Origin: Ardenticatenales bacterium
Lineage (GTDB): Bacteria; Chloroflexota; Anaerolineae; Promineifilales; Promineifilaceae
Direction: 5' to 3'
Length of the DNA stretch: 50,182 nt
Assembly: GCA_020634575.1 (NCBI GenBank)
Contig: JACKBM010000052.1
Coordinates: 1 to 50,182, forward strand
A program made the position numbers and the translations under genes. The notes beneath the pieces were generated by a model. That model was not told where the DNA came from, searched no databases, and saw only the letters and a program-made list of their open reading frames with translations. Position 1 is the stretch's first letter. Each line of letters starts with the position of its first letter. Of the stretch, positions 20,095-28,806 are shown piece after piece.

Positions 20095-21030
20095 ATGGAA
20101 TACAGACGATTGGGCCTGGCTGGGGCCAAAGTTTCAGTTATTGGCCTGGGTACAAATCAGTTCGGCGGTAAGGTTGAGCAAGCTGACGTCAATGAGATCA
20201 TTGATGCGGCGATTGATATGGGCATCAATTTTATTGACACCGCCAACATGTATCAGAAAGGCCGTTCGGAAGAGACGCTGGGCGTCGCCCTGAAAGGGAA
20301 ATGGGACAAGGTTGTCCTGGCGACTAAAGGGTTTTTCAAAGTTGGTGAAGGGGTCAATGACGGTGGTGCATCCCGTTACCATCTGATTAGCGCGGTAGAG
20401 GCGAGCCTGCGCCGCCTGCAATCCGACCATATCGACCTTTACCAGATGCATCGCTGGGATGAAGAGACGCCGCTGGAAGAAACGTTGCGGGCATTGGATG
20501 ACCTCGTGACGGCAGGCAAGATACGCTACATCGGCGCGTCCAACTATATGAGCTGGCAACTGGCCCGGGCCAATATGCTGGCCGATCTTCATTCCTGGGC
20601 TCCGATGGTTTCGGTGCAGAATCATTACCACATGATGGAGCGGCAAGCTGAGGACGAGATGCTGCCCTACTGTGCCAAACATGGGGTCGGCTTTATCCCG
20701 TTTTTCCCGCTGGCGGGTGGCTTTCTGACAGGTAAGTATAAGCGCGGCGAGGCGGCACCGGCCGGTTCCCGCGGCGAATCCAGCCCCTATGTACAGCGCT
20801 ACATGACCGAGAGCAACTACGACAAAGTTGAAGCGCTGGCGGCCTGGGCCACCGAACGGGAACGGACAATGGCCGAGCTGGCCCAGGCGTGGCTGATGGC
20901 TCAGCCCGGCGTTTGCTCAGTCATCTCCGGCGCTTCCAAGCTTTCCCACCTCCAACACAATGCCAAAGCGGCTGATTGGCAATTGTCTGCCGACGATGTC
21001 ACTGCCGTTAATGAAATTCTGGCCGGTTAA
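20095..21030 (+). CDS. Aldo/keto reductase
   Basis: A 311-residue NADPH-dependent oxidoreductase of the AKR superfamily, folded as a TIM barrel. The catalytic tetrad is complete: D48 (NFIDTANMY), Y53, K78 (VLATKG) and H119 (LYQMHRWD). The N-terminus MEYRRLGLAGAKVSVIGLGTNQFGG and the cofactor-binding C-terminal VISGASKLSHLQHN match the YghZ / potassium-channel-beta subgroup. AAGGAG precedes ATG 20095. It reduces small aldehydes or ketones; the physiological substrate is unknown. It is probably monocistronic, with a hairpin at 21037-21061 after it. Confidence 0.94.
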   Translation: MEYRRLGLAGAKVSVIGLGTNQFGGKVEQADVNEIIDAAIDMGINFIDTANMYQKGRSEETLGVALKGKWDKVVLATKGFFKVGEGVNDGGASRYHLISAVEASLRRLQSDHIDLYQMHRWDEETPLEETLRALDDLVTAGKIRYIGASNYMSWQLARANMLADLHSWAPMVSVQNHYHMMERQAEDEMLPYCAKHGVGFIPFFPLAGGFLTGKYKRGEAAPAGSRGESSPYVQRYMTESNYDKVEALAAWATERERTMAELAQAWLMAQPGVCSVISGASKLSHLQHNAKAADWQLSADDVTAVNEILAG

Positions 21031-21036
21031 TCCTCT

Positions 21037-21061
21037 GGGGATGGGGCACTGTCCCATCCCC
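21037..21061 (+). terminator. Hairpin after aldo/keto reductase, possible terminator
   Basis: GGGGATGGG and CCCATCCCC form a perfect 9-bp stem with a 7-nt loop, starting six bases after the stop codon. A pyrimidine-rich tail follows, but no T-run, so termination efficiency is uncertain. Confidence 0.5.
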
Positions 21062-21243
21062 ATCTTCCCCTCAGCATAGTGAACGTTATGTGAAAAGTAC
21101 CACTGGGCTTGTCCGGGTACATTGTTTGCGGCTTGGCTCCTTGTCATACTGTTAAGGCCATGAGCTGAGGAAGCGGTTCCTGCTCACTTGTCTGCTACAA
21201 CAAAACAGTGACCGGCCTGCCGGGAACAGGAGTGTGCAACACG

Positions 21244-22953
21244 ATGCGTCGATCGTTGCTCTTTTTGCTTGCTCTATTCTGCCTGCCTATGCTTGGGTTG
21301 GCGCTCTCATCGCCCGCGTCCGGGGCGCAGGGGAGTTTTGTCCAGAATTTACCAATTATCAGTGTGTCACTACCGCCAGTTGCGGCCGCCTCAGGTCCGG
21401 AATACGGCGTTAACTTCATTTCCGCCGCGGAGCAGCCTGCTGACGGGCGGCAGTATCAGAATGGCGTCTCGACTGGCGCTGACTGGAATCGCTGGCCCGT
21501 TTACTGGTTCAACATTGAACTCAGCCCGGGCGGTTTCAATTGGTCGACTCAAGACCGGGTGGTCTTGGATGATATCGCGCATGGCCTGCGGACTGACGCG
21601 ATCCTGCTGGGCACGCCTGGCTTTTATCAGACTGAGCCGGCCCTGTTTTTTGCGCCGCAGCCGGATCAACCGGCCGGAAACCTCAGCCTCACCGCGCCTC
21701 AGGCAGCCACGCCCCAGGGACTTTACGACCCCATTTTCACGGATGGCACCGATGTACCTGGCCCGGGCAAACAGATCAACAGCAATAACCGCTGGGCCCG
21801 CTTCGTTTTCCTGGCTGTCAACCGGTATCGGCCGGGCGGCGTGTTAGCCCAGACTCACAATTGGCCGGCCGGGGTCGGCGTCACCCATTGGGAGATGTGG
21901 AACGAACCAGATCTGGATATTTTCTGGAATGGCAGTCTGCCCGATTTTGCCCGCCTGCAAAAGGTCGGCTACCTGGCCGCCAAACAGGCTGATGGCAATG
22001 CGCAAGTTATCTTCGGTGCCCTGGCCAATAACTTCCAGAAGCTGACTTACTACAATGATGTGATGGCCCTGTACGACGGCGATCCGCTGGCCGCCTCCTT
22101 TGGCTATTTCCACGACATCCTGGCCACGCACAGCTACTTCTACGCCTGGCAGTCCTGGTATCATGTTTTCCGCGCCGGCAACACGCTGCGTAGCCGCGGC
22201 CTGGACAAGCCGATCTGGCTGAACGAGACCGGCGTGCCCGCCTGGAATGATTACCCTGGCCCGGTCTGGGACCCTCACAGCGGCCTGCGGGCGACCACCC
22301 AGGAACAGGCCCACTACACCATCCAGACCGCCTTTTATGCGCTCTATGCCGGTGCCGATGCGATTTTCTACTTCCAACTTTATGATGGCTGTGGCAATCA
22401 ACCCCAGGGCACGAATTTCCCGCCGCATAACGGCGAACTTTGTGATGCCAACGGGAACCTGGCCAGTAATCCGAGCTTTCCCTGTGCTGGTGATGCCAAC
22501 GGGCTGTTTACCAACCCGACGGACGCCGCCTGCTTCACGCAGCACCCCAACCCGGAAAGCCCACGGCCCAATCTGGCGGCCTACCAGGTGCTGACACATT
22601 ATGTGCGCGATGTGGTGCCTTACTGGCGTAGCCGCCCCGGTGGCCCTGATCCGGCCAATGGCCCCCAGGAATGGATAGCTTTTTATCAGCCGGCCACCCG
22701 GCAACGCATCATCGGCATGTGGGCCCGCTTTGGCGGCAGCCAGACGGCCGTGCTGCCGGCCACGGCCGGTTCAGCCACACTTATCTACCCTGATGGTACG
22801 ACGCAAACCATTTTGCCGGCCAACGGGGTCTATACGCTGCAACTGCCCGGCGCCACCAACCAGAACGCTCCCTGGGATCCCACACTGTACCCGATTGGGG
22901 GCCGGCCACTTATCATCATTGAGGCTGACCCCAACGCCGTCGGCGCACCCTGA
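21244..22953 (+). CDS. Secreted clan-A glycoside hydrolase (GH39/GH5-like)
   Basis: A 569-residue exported enzyme. ATG 21244 begins a signal peptide (MRRSLLFLLALFCLPMLGLA) ending near GAQG. The catalytic TIM barrel shows THWEMWNEPD, with the probable acid/base E221, and PIWLNETGVP, with the probable nucleophile E328. The spacing (107 residues) is right for a retaining clan-A hydrolase. WNRWPVYWFNIE, FGYFHDILATHSYFY and ADAIFYFQLYD are further barrel strands. The C-terminal 80 residues are beta-rich and may form an accessory domain. The polysaccharide substrate is not apparent. It stands alone between hairpin 21037-21061 and the GNAT gene 67 bases downstream. Confidence 0.8.
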   Translation: MRRSLLFLLALFCLPMLGLALSSPASGAQGSFVQNLPIISVSLPPVAAASGPEYGVNFISAAEQPADGRQYQNGVSTGADWNRWPVYWFNIELSPGGFNWSTQDRVVLDDIAHGLRTDAILLGTPGFYQTEPALFFAPQPDQPAGNLSLTAPQAATPQGLYDPIFTDGTDVPGPGKQINSNNRWARFVFLAVNRYRPGGVLAQTHNWPAGVGVTHWEMWNEPDLDIFWNGSLPDFARLQKVGYLAAKQADGNAQVIFGALANNFQKLTYYNDVMALYDGDPLAASFGYFHDILATHSYFYAWQSWYHVFRAGNTLRSRGLDKPIWLNETGVPAWNDYPGPVWDPHSGLRATTQEQAHYTIQTAFYALYAGADAIFYFQLYDGCGNQPQGTNFPPHNGELCDANGNLASNPSFPCAGDANGLFTNPTDAACFTQHPNPESPRPNLAAYQVLTHYVRDVVPYWRSRPGGPDPANGPQEWIAFYQPATRQRIIGMWARFGGSQTAVLPATAGSATLIYPDGTTQTILPANGVYTLQLPGATNQNAPWDPTLYPIGGRPLIIIEADPNAVGAP

Positions 22954-23020
22954 GCTTGCATTCCGCCGCCAGCGGGCATAACATTCCGCTGTTACGCCCG
23001 CTGGCATTGGAGGAATGTTG

Positions 23021-23632
23021 ATGTCTGGCCCGGATCCCATTCTGCTTGATTTCCCCGATTCATTTGAGACAGAGCGGTTGTTGATCCGTTCACCCCGGCC
23101 GGGCGACGGCGGTTCTCTGCGGGACGCCCTGGCGGACTCCCTACCCGAACTGCAGCCGTGGTTGCCCTGGGCGAATGCTCCGCTCGCCTCTCTGGAGGAG
23201 TGCGAGGCAAATTGCCGCCGCGCCTTTTACCAATTCAAGGCGCGGGAAGATCTGCGCTTGCACCTTTATCTCAAAGGGACAAATGTGCAGATTGGGGGCA
23301 GTGGCCTGCACCGAATTGATTGGACGGTGCCTCGATTTGAGATTGGTTACTGGCTGCGTACACCCTATGTTGGCCAGGGCTATATGACAGAGGCGGTTGC
23401 CGGTATCACCGAGTTTGCTTTTGCGACATTGGGTGCGCGACGCGTGGAGATTATGTGCGATGCGCTCAATGGGCGCAGTGCCGCCATTCCGCCGCGGGTG
23501 GGTTTTACGCTGGAAGGCCGGCTGCGCAATCATAAGCTGGACGGGCAGACCGGCCGGTTACGCGACACCCTCGTTTTCTCCCGCATTGACAGCGATCCCC
23601 CGCACGAATCCAGCCCGCCGACTCACGGCTAG
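23021..23632 (+). CDS. GNAT acetyltransferase, RimJ/RimL type
   Basis: A 203-residue N-acetyltransferase of the RimJ/RimL group. FETERLLIRSPRPGDGGSL starts the fold, YWLRTPYVGQGYMTEAV carries the acetyl-CoA pyrophosphate loop, and ARRVEIMCDALNGRSAAIPPRVGF is the typical C-terminal strand-helix. I chose ATG 23021, seven bases after GGAGG, over the ATG six bases earlier, which would sit on the ribosome site. Family members acetylate ribosomal-protein N-termini or small amines; the substrate here is unknown. It is followed by secD after 76 bases. Confidence 0.88.
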   Translation: MSGPDPILLDFPDSFETERLLIRSPRPGDGGSLRDALADSLPELQPWLPWANAPLASLEECEANCRRAFYQFKAREDLRLHLYLKGTNVQIGGSGLHRIDWTVPRFEIGYWLRTPYVGQGYMTEAVAGITEFAFATLGARRVEIMCDALNGRSAAIPPRVGFTLEGRLRNHKLDGQTGRLRDTLVFSRIDSDPPHESSPPTHG

Positions 23633-23708
23633 AAATTTCCTCGACAAACGCTATAATTCACAGGTTTCAACACTCCCGGCATAGCAGGTGCCGGCGGGGA
23701 GGACTATT

Positions 23709-25061
23709 TTGCGTCTTGATGAAGATGCCCTCATACGGCAACAACGAAATGATATTTTCTGGCTCATTTTGATCCTGGCTCTGATCGGCTTTGGGATCTG
23801 GATAGCCCTTAATGATTCCTACCCACTCAAGCAGGGGTTAGATTTGCAGGGTGGTGTACAGGTGCTGATGGAAGCCGATGTGCCGGCTGATCAGGAGATT
23901 GCGCCTGAAGATATGGATACCGTCCGCCAAATTATTAATCAGCGTATTAACGGTCTTGGCGTCGCCGAAGCCCAGGTACAGATTGAAGGAGATCGCCGAA
24001 TTCTGGTGGAACTCCCCGGCGTTTCAGATACGCAGACGGCGGTCAACCTGATTTCGGATACCGCCTTGCTGGAGTTCATTGCCACGGGCACGCAGTCGTT
24101 GCTGCCCGGTACCTGTGTGCGCACGACAGAAAATCCGGATAAGCCGTCACGCTGTGAACTGCTGCGACCCATCTCACCCAACGCGCCCATTTATGAGACA
24201 GTCATGATGGGCAGTGACCTGGCCAGCTCCGAAGTCCACAGCGACATTCTGGGGCAATACCAGGTGGCTTTTGAAGTAAAACCTGAAGCGGCGCCCACCC
24301 TGGAAGCATTCACCAGCCAGCACACCGGCGAGTTTATGACGATTGTGTTGGACAAGCAGGTGATCTCCAGCCCACAGATTCAGGCAATTATCAGCGATGC
24401 CGGCGTTATCAACGGGCAGTTTACCCTGGAAGAGGCCCGGACATTGGCCCTGCAGCTGCGTTACGGTAGCCTGCCCGTGCCGCTTGTCCTGGCCAGCACC
24501 CGGCAGGTGGGCGCGACCCTGGGTGAGGCCTCGGTACAAAACAGCATCGAAGCCGGCACCATTGGGCTGGCGGTAGTCCTGCTGTTTATGCTGGTTTACT
24601 ACCGCTTGCCGGGCGGGCTGGCTGATGTGGCTCTGCTTGTTTACGCCCTGCTCAACCTGGCGGTCTTCAAATGGATTGGCGTCACCATGACGCTGCCGGC
24701 CATCACTGGCTTTCTGCTCTCGACCGGGATGGCGGTAGATGCCAATATCCTCGTGTTTGAGCGTATGAAAGAGGAGTTGCGCCACGGCCGGGCCATCCCG
24801 GAATCGATTGCCGCCGGTTTTGACCGGGCCTGGACATCCATTCGGGATTCCAATGTGGCCACATTGGTAATCTGTCTGATTCTTTGGGGCTTTGCCCGCA
24901 ATTTTGGCGCCAGCACCGTGGAAGGTTTTGCTATCACGCTGGCTATTGGCGTCCTCATCAGTATGTTCACCGCGGTTATTGTCACGCGGACGTTGGTGCG
25001 CCTGATAATCGGCCGGGGTAGCAGCTGGCTGGATAAGCGGCGGAACTTGTTGGGAGCCTAG
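23709..25061 (+). CDS. secD: Protein translocase subunit SecD
   Basis: A 450-residue inner-membrane component of the Sec accessory complex, which uses the proton gradient to pull exported proteins across. One N-terminal membrane helix (FWLILILALIGFGIWIAL) is followed by YPLKQGLDLQGGVQVLMEAD, the P1 region with INQRINGLGVAEAQVQIEGD, and LRYGSLPVPL. Five further membrane helices include the hallmark TGMAVDANILVFERMKEEL. I chose TTG 23709 because GGGGAGG ends six bases upstream; GTG 23688 lacks a site. The length is at the short end for SecD but complete. secF starts 2 bases after its stop. Confidence 0.95.
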   Translation: MRLDEDALIRQQRNDIFWLILILALIGFGIWIALNDSYPLKQGLDLQGGVQVLMEADVPADQEIAPEDMDTVRQIINQRINGLGVAEAQVQIEGDRRILVELPGVSDTQTAVNLISDTALLEFIATGTQSLLPGTCVRTTENPDKPSRCELLRPISPNAPIYETVMMGSDLASSEVHSDILGQYQVAFEVKPEAAPTLEAFTSQHTGEFMTIVLDKQVISSPQIQAIISDAGVINGQFTLEEARTLALQLRYGSLPVPLVLASTRQVGATLGEASVQNSIEAGTIGLAVVLLFMLVYYRLPGGLADVALLVYALLNLAVFKWIGVTMTLPAITGFLLSTGMAVDANILVFERMKEELRHGRAIPESIAAGFDRAWTSIRDSNVATLVICLILWGFARNFGASTVEGFAITLAIGVLISMFTAVIVTRTLVRLIIGRGSSWLDKRRNLLGA

Positions 25062-25063
25062 CC

Positions 25064-25987
25064 ATGTACAACATTGTAAGTCAACGCGGTCGCTATCTCA
25101 TTTTCTCCGGCATTGTCATTGGCCTGGGCATCATTGCCATGATTATCTCGCTCGTACAGAATGGATCGCCATTCTTGTTGGGCGTGGATTTTCGCGGTGG
25201 TACGCGCTTTGAAGTGCAGTTTGACGAGGCCGTAACGGAGCAGGAAATTCGCGATGTTTTTGCCGCCAATGGTCTGACCAGCCCTGCCATTACGACGCTG
25301 GTCGGCACGAATCTGGATAATGCCTGGCAGATTCGTACGGAGTTTGTCGAATCAGATCTGCAGGAGCAGATACTGGATCAACTCGACAGTGAGCTGGCAC
25401 CGATTGATCGGGAAAATGCCAGCATCACCAGTGTCAGTCCCGCGGTCGGTGGTGAGGTTACCCGGGCGGCTTTTGCGGCCATTGTCGTGGCGGCTATTGT
25501 CATCCTGGTCTATATCATGTTTGTCTTCCGCCAGGTGCCGGACCCGTTCCGTTATGGCGCCTGCGCCGTTTCCGCCATGATCCATGATATTCTGGTGATC
25601 TTCGGCTTCATTGCTATCGCCGGCATGTTGCTGGGCTGGGAGGTGGATGCGTTGTTCCTGACGGCCGTATTGACGGTGGCAGGCTTTTCCCTGCAGGACA
25701 CCATCGTCGTCTTTGACCGGATTCGCGAGAACCTGACCAGCCATCCGCGTGAAAGCTATGACATCATCGTGGGGCGCTCGGTGCTGGAGACGATCCATCG
25801 TTCCCTGGCAACCCAGCTTGCCGCTATGTTTATTATGGTTGCCATCCTGTTTTTTGGCGGCGCTTCGATCAAGCCATTCATCGCCACTTTGTTTGTGGGC
25901 ATGGTCAGCGGGACGTACAGTTCGATTTTCCATGCGGTGCCTTTACTGGTAAGCTGGGAGTCCTGGGCGGAGGCACGGCAGGCTTAA
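25064..25987 (+). CDS. secF: Protein translocase subunit SecF
   Basis: The 307-residue partner of SecD. Helix 1 (YLIFSGIVIGLGIIAMIISL) is followed by FLLGVDFRGGTRFEVQF, a periplasmic loop with EQEIRDVFAANGL, then five helices containing FSLQDTIVVFDRIRENL, the SecF signature. ATG 25064 lies two bases past the secD stop, so the two are coupled. Together they form the SecDF export motor; the many secreted proteins in this window would be its clients. Confidence 0.96.
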   Translation: MYNIVSQRGRYLIFSGIVIGLGIIAMIISLVQNGSPFLLGVDFRGGTRFEVQFDEAVTEQEIRDVFAANGLTSPAITTLVGTNLDNAWQIRTEFVESDLQEQILDQLDSELAPIDRENASITSVSPAVGGEVTRAAFAAIVVAAIVILVYIMFVFRQVPDPFRYGACAVSAMIHDILVIFGFIAIAGMLLGWEVDALFLTAVLTVAGFSLQDTIVVFDRIRENLTSHPRESYDIIVGRSVLETIHRSLATQLAAMFIMVAILFFGGASIKPFIATLFVGMVSGTYSSIFHAVPLLVSWESWAEARQA

Positions 25988-26020
25988 CGGCAGGAGCCGG
26001 ACGCGGGGAGGCAGATGGCG

Positions 26021-27526
26021 ATGCAAAGTAGAAAGGTTTGGCCGGTTTTATTACTGGGGATTCTCATTCTGGGTCTGTTGGGCTGTGGTGAGGATGCGCC
26101 AAATGCTGGTGATCCGAGTACGGCGACACCGGCCGGTCTCCTTTCTCTCGTCACCGCCAGCGCCGCAGACGGCGCTGATCTGCCGCCGCTGCCCACGCTG
26201 CTGCCGACCAGCACTGGCTCAGGCCCAGTCACCCCACAGCCCACCCGAGCCACTGCGACCGTCGGCCCCACGGCCACGGCGATTGACTTCGACCAACCGG
26301 TCGTCTCCCTCACCTATGCTATTCCCGGCCTGGGTCTGGAGCGTTCCCTGGCGGGCACTATTTCCAGCAACATCATCCTGTCAGATCTGGCCAGCGGTTC
26401 GCGTCTGACCAAGACCAACCAGGCCGCCGTTCTGCTTGATGTGCAGCAAGTGTTGGAGAACATCGAACTGGTTGATTATCCAGCCGATTGCCCCGGTTGT
26501 GTGCGGCTGGACTATAGCCTACCCCTGTCTGGCCTGGAAGGCTCGGGCTGGCTACAGGATGAGCTGATCCTGGCCAGCCTGGAAAACTACTTTGCCGCTA
26601 ATTTGGGACCCCATTTCCCGGCCGATACGGTAGTGGGATTGCGCCGTTCGGCAACAGCTTTTTATGCGGCCCACACGCTGGCCGTCACCGGCGATGGCCG
26701 CCTCTGGTTCTGGTCAGCGGCAGCGACTGAGGTCTCCCTGCCGGCCGCGGGTGATACTCAGGGGACGACGCTGATTGCCGCTGCCGAGCAACTGGATCTG
26801 GCGGAATTGGCCACCAGTTACCAGGCCGATTGCCCGGCCAGTGCCATTGAGTCGCTGTACCTGGCCACCAGCGCGCCGATTTTTATCGCCGTGCAATGCC
26901 CGGAGCTGGCCCTGCCGGCGACCCTGACCAGCTTTTACGCGCAATTGGCGGCTGAGATAGATGGTCGCCTGGGCGAATTTGTACTACCTGCCGAGCTGGA
27001 TCGCTTTCTGCCTCTGGCTGGGATTCTTTACTATGAGCGGCCGGACGCCGCACTGGTCATGTACGCGGATGGGCGGGTGGATGTGCAACCGGCCGGTCCC
27101 CTTGCCTCTTCAGTTCCCATCACCGAGACAATCAGCTACTCAGGCAGTTTCACCTTCACCACGCCGATTTCGCTGACCCAGAATTTGCGGGACCTCAACA
27201 TGTTGCGTGGGCCTCTGAGCCAGGAAATCACAGCTCGTGGCCTGGTGACGGACACGGATACGATTGACCCATATCTTTTGATCCTGCGGGACGATGTCGC
27301 CGTCTGGGCAGCCACCTGGGACACGCCGCCGGCGTCGCTGGCAGTGTACACCAGCATGTTTGATCAGCTCATCGATCAGCTCCTGGCGACTTTCCTGCCC
27401 GAGCCAACAGTTGTTCCTGAGCCTTCCGAGACGCCGGTGGGGACGGAAACACCGGCGGCAACCTTGCCCGCCGCGACGCCCTCCGCCACAATTCCACCCT
27501 CGCCGTCGCCAACCCCGGAAAATTAA
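26021..27526 (+). CDS. Hypothetical lipoprotein
   Basis: A 501-residue lipoprotein starting at ATG 26021, nine bases after GGGGAGG (ATG 26015 is a closer alternative). The signal MQSRKVWPVLLLGILILG ends in the lipobox LLGC. A Thr/Pro-rich linker (TPAGL, TPQPTRATATVGPTAT) leads to a folded region of about 400 residues with four Cys in two CPGC/CPAS-like contexts, then a second Thr/Pro-rich tail (ETPAATLPAATPSA). I do not recognise the folded part. It follows secF by 33 bases and may be co-transcribed with secDF. Confidence 0.75.
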   Translation: MQSRKVWPVLLLGILILGLLGCGEDAPNAGDPSTATPAGLLSLVTASAADGADLPPLPTLLPTSTGSGPVTPQPTRATATVGPTATAIDFDQPVVSLTYAIPGLGLERSLAGTISSNIILSDLASGSRLTKTNQAAVLLDVQQVLENIELVDYPADCPGCVRLDYSLPLSGLEGSGWLQDELILASLENYFAANLGPHFPADTVVGLRRSATAFYAAHTLAVTGDGRLWFWSAAATEVSLPAAGDTQGTTLIAAAEQLDLAELATSYQADCPASAIESLYLATSAPIFIAVQCPELALPATLTSFYAQLAAEIDGRLGEFVLPAELDRFLPLAGILYYERPDAALVMYADGRVDVQPAGPLASSVPITETISYSGSFTFTTPISLTQNLRDLNMLRGPLSQEITARGLVTDTDTIDPYLLILRDDVAVWAATWDTPPASLAVYTSMFDQLIDQLLATFLPEPTVVPEPSETPVGTETPAATLPAATPSATIPPSPSPTPEN

Positions 27527-27537
27527 CGAGAACGGCT

Positions 27538-28500
27538 ATGCAAGCTATTGTTATCCAGGATGGTCAATTGCAGTATGTGCCTGATTACCCGCAGCCGGAG
27601 CCGGCTCCGGGGGAGGCACTGATCAAAATTCTGGTCGCCGGTATTTGTTCGACAGATCTGGAGATCATTCGTGGCTACGGCGACCTGCAGGGGGTCCTCG
27701 GCCACGAGTTTGTTGGCGTTGTCGAGGCTGTGGCTAAGGATGAGGATGCCGGCTGGATCGGCCGGCGCGTGGTTGGCACGATTAGTCTGGGCTGCCAGAC
27801 GTGCCACGAATGTTTGTCGCGCGGCTTTGCCCATTGTCCAAACCGGACAACCGTGGGCATCATCGGGCGCGATGGGGTCTTTGCTGATTACGTTTGCCTG
27901 CCGGTCGCCAATCTGCTCGAAGTTCCTGAATCAGTCGCCCCTGAGGCGGCCGTGTTTACCGAGCCCTTGGCGGCGGCGCTGCGCATTCGCGAGCAGATCA
28001 GGATCCCCCCTGGTCAGGAGATGGCTGTGATTGGGCCAGGGCGTCTGGGGCTGCTGGTTGGGCTCGTGTTGGCGCTGGACGGCAGCCCGGTGCGTATGCT
28101 GGGGCGTAGCCTGCGTTCGCTAGACCTGCCGGCAATGTTAGGGCTGGCGACTGGCCTCACCCAGGATTTCCCGGATAACCAGTATGATTTTGTGGTCGAG
28201 GTGACCGGCAATGCCGCTGGCTTTGCCGAGGCCCTGCGCCTCGTCCGGCCGCTCGGCACCATGGTTCTCAAAAGTACCTTTGCCGGTGATGTGAACTTTA
28301 ACCTGACCAAACTGGTGGTCAGCGAGATCAATTTGGTGGGCTCGCGTTGTGGTCCGTTTGCCCCCGCTTTACGCTTACTGGCGCAAGGCGTCATCCCCAC
28401 CAACGCGCTGGTTGAAGCGACCTATCCGCTCGCACACGGTCTGGACGCGCTGACCCACGCGGCACGCCCGGGCGTGCGCAAGGTCCTACTCTACCCCTGA
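27538..28500 (+). CDS. Zinc-dependent medium-chain dehydrogenase
   Basis: A 320-residue alcohol-dehydrogenase-like MDR enzyme. Catalytic-zinc residues are Cys in AGICSTDLE and GHEFVG. The structural-zinc lobe is GCQTCHECLSRGFAHCPNR, with four cysteines. A Rossmann segment follows (AVIGPGRLGLLVGLVLALDG), with no charged tail to settle NAD versus NADP. It is slightly short because the Rossmann half is compact. Such enzymes oxidise sugars, polyols or threonine; the substrate is unknown. It begins 12 bases after the lipoprotein stop, so it may end the secDF operon. Confidence 0.9.
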   Translation: MQAIVIQDGQLQYVPDYPQPEPAPGEALIKILVAGICSTDLEIIRGYGDLQGVLGHEFVGVVEAVAKDEDAGWIGRRVVGTISLGCQTCHECLSRGFAHCPNRTTVGIIGRDGVFADYVCLPVANLLEVPESVAPEAAVFTEPLAAALRIREQIRIPPGQEMAVIGPGRLGLLVGLVLALDGSPVRMLGRSLRSLDLPAMLGLATGLTQDFPDNQYDFVVEVTGNAAGFAEALRLVRPLGTMVLKSTFAGDVNFNLTKLVVSEINLVGSRCGPFAPALRLLAQGVIPTNALVEATYPLAHGLDALTHAARPGVRKVLLYP

Positions 28501-28530
28501 TTTTCGAACCGGATAGAAATCTGCTATATC

Positions 28531-28559
28531 TTGCCAACGACATATGCTTTGCGTAGAAT
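28531..28559 (+). promoter_or_regulatory. Sigma-A-type promoter giving a leaderless nuclease mRNA
   Basis: TTGCCA (-35, 28531-28536) and TAGAAT (-10, 28554-28559) are 17 bases apart. The predicted transcription start falls at or next to ATG 28567, and no Shine-Dalgarno precedes that ATG, so the message is probably leaderless. Confidence 0.65.
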
Positions 28560-28566
28560 AGAACAT

Positions 28567-28806
28567 ATGAGCGATAATCTGATTCGCGCCAGTGAGATTG
28601 GCGATTATCTCTACTGTCGGCGCAAATGGTTCTTACGCCATCGCCAGGGTATCAAGGCGACCAACCAGACGGAGCTGCAATCTGGCACCGCCCATCATGA
28701 ACGGCATGCCTATTGGCTGAACCGGTCCCGGCTGGCAGGCCAGCTGGCTGTTGTCATGATGTTGATGGCGTTGCTGTTCCTGGGCTACTGGTTCTGGGGT
28801 GGCTGA
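28567..28806 (+). CDS. Cas4/RecB-like nuclease, N-terminal half with membrane helix
   Basis: A 79-residue protein with the N-terminal signature of Cas4/Dna2-type PD-(D/E)XK nucleases: IRASEIGDYLYCRRKWFLRH, in which C17 corresponds to the first Fe-S cysteine, and SGTAHHERH (H43/H44), the RecB motif I. The C-terminus is one membrane helix (residues about 57-78) ending at the stop. The active-site acid residues are missing here and are found in the next gene, which overlaps by one base (TGATG). The two must act together, or one full gene has been split in this lineage. Alternatives are programmed -1 frameshifting or a sequence error at the junction; both frames are open for 93 bases. Confidence 0.78.
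   Translation: MSDNLIRASEIGDYLYCRRKWFLRHRQGIKATNQTELQSGTAHHERHAYWLNRSRLAGQLAVVMMLMALLFLGYWFWGG

Noticed and set aside
23641..23657. TCGACA and TATAAT as a secD promoter
   Set aside because: The two hexamers are only five bases apart; no suitable -35 lies 16 to 18 bases upstream of TATAAT.
28496..28520. TTCGAACC-like T-loop of a tRNA on the minus strand
   Set aside because: A tRNA placed here would run into the dehydrogenase coding region, and no cloverleaf can be drawn.
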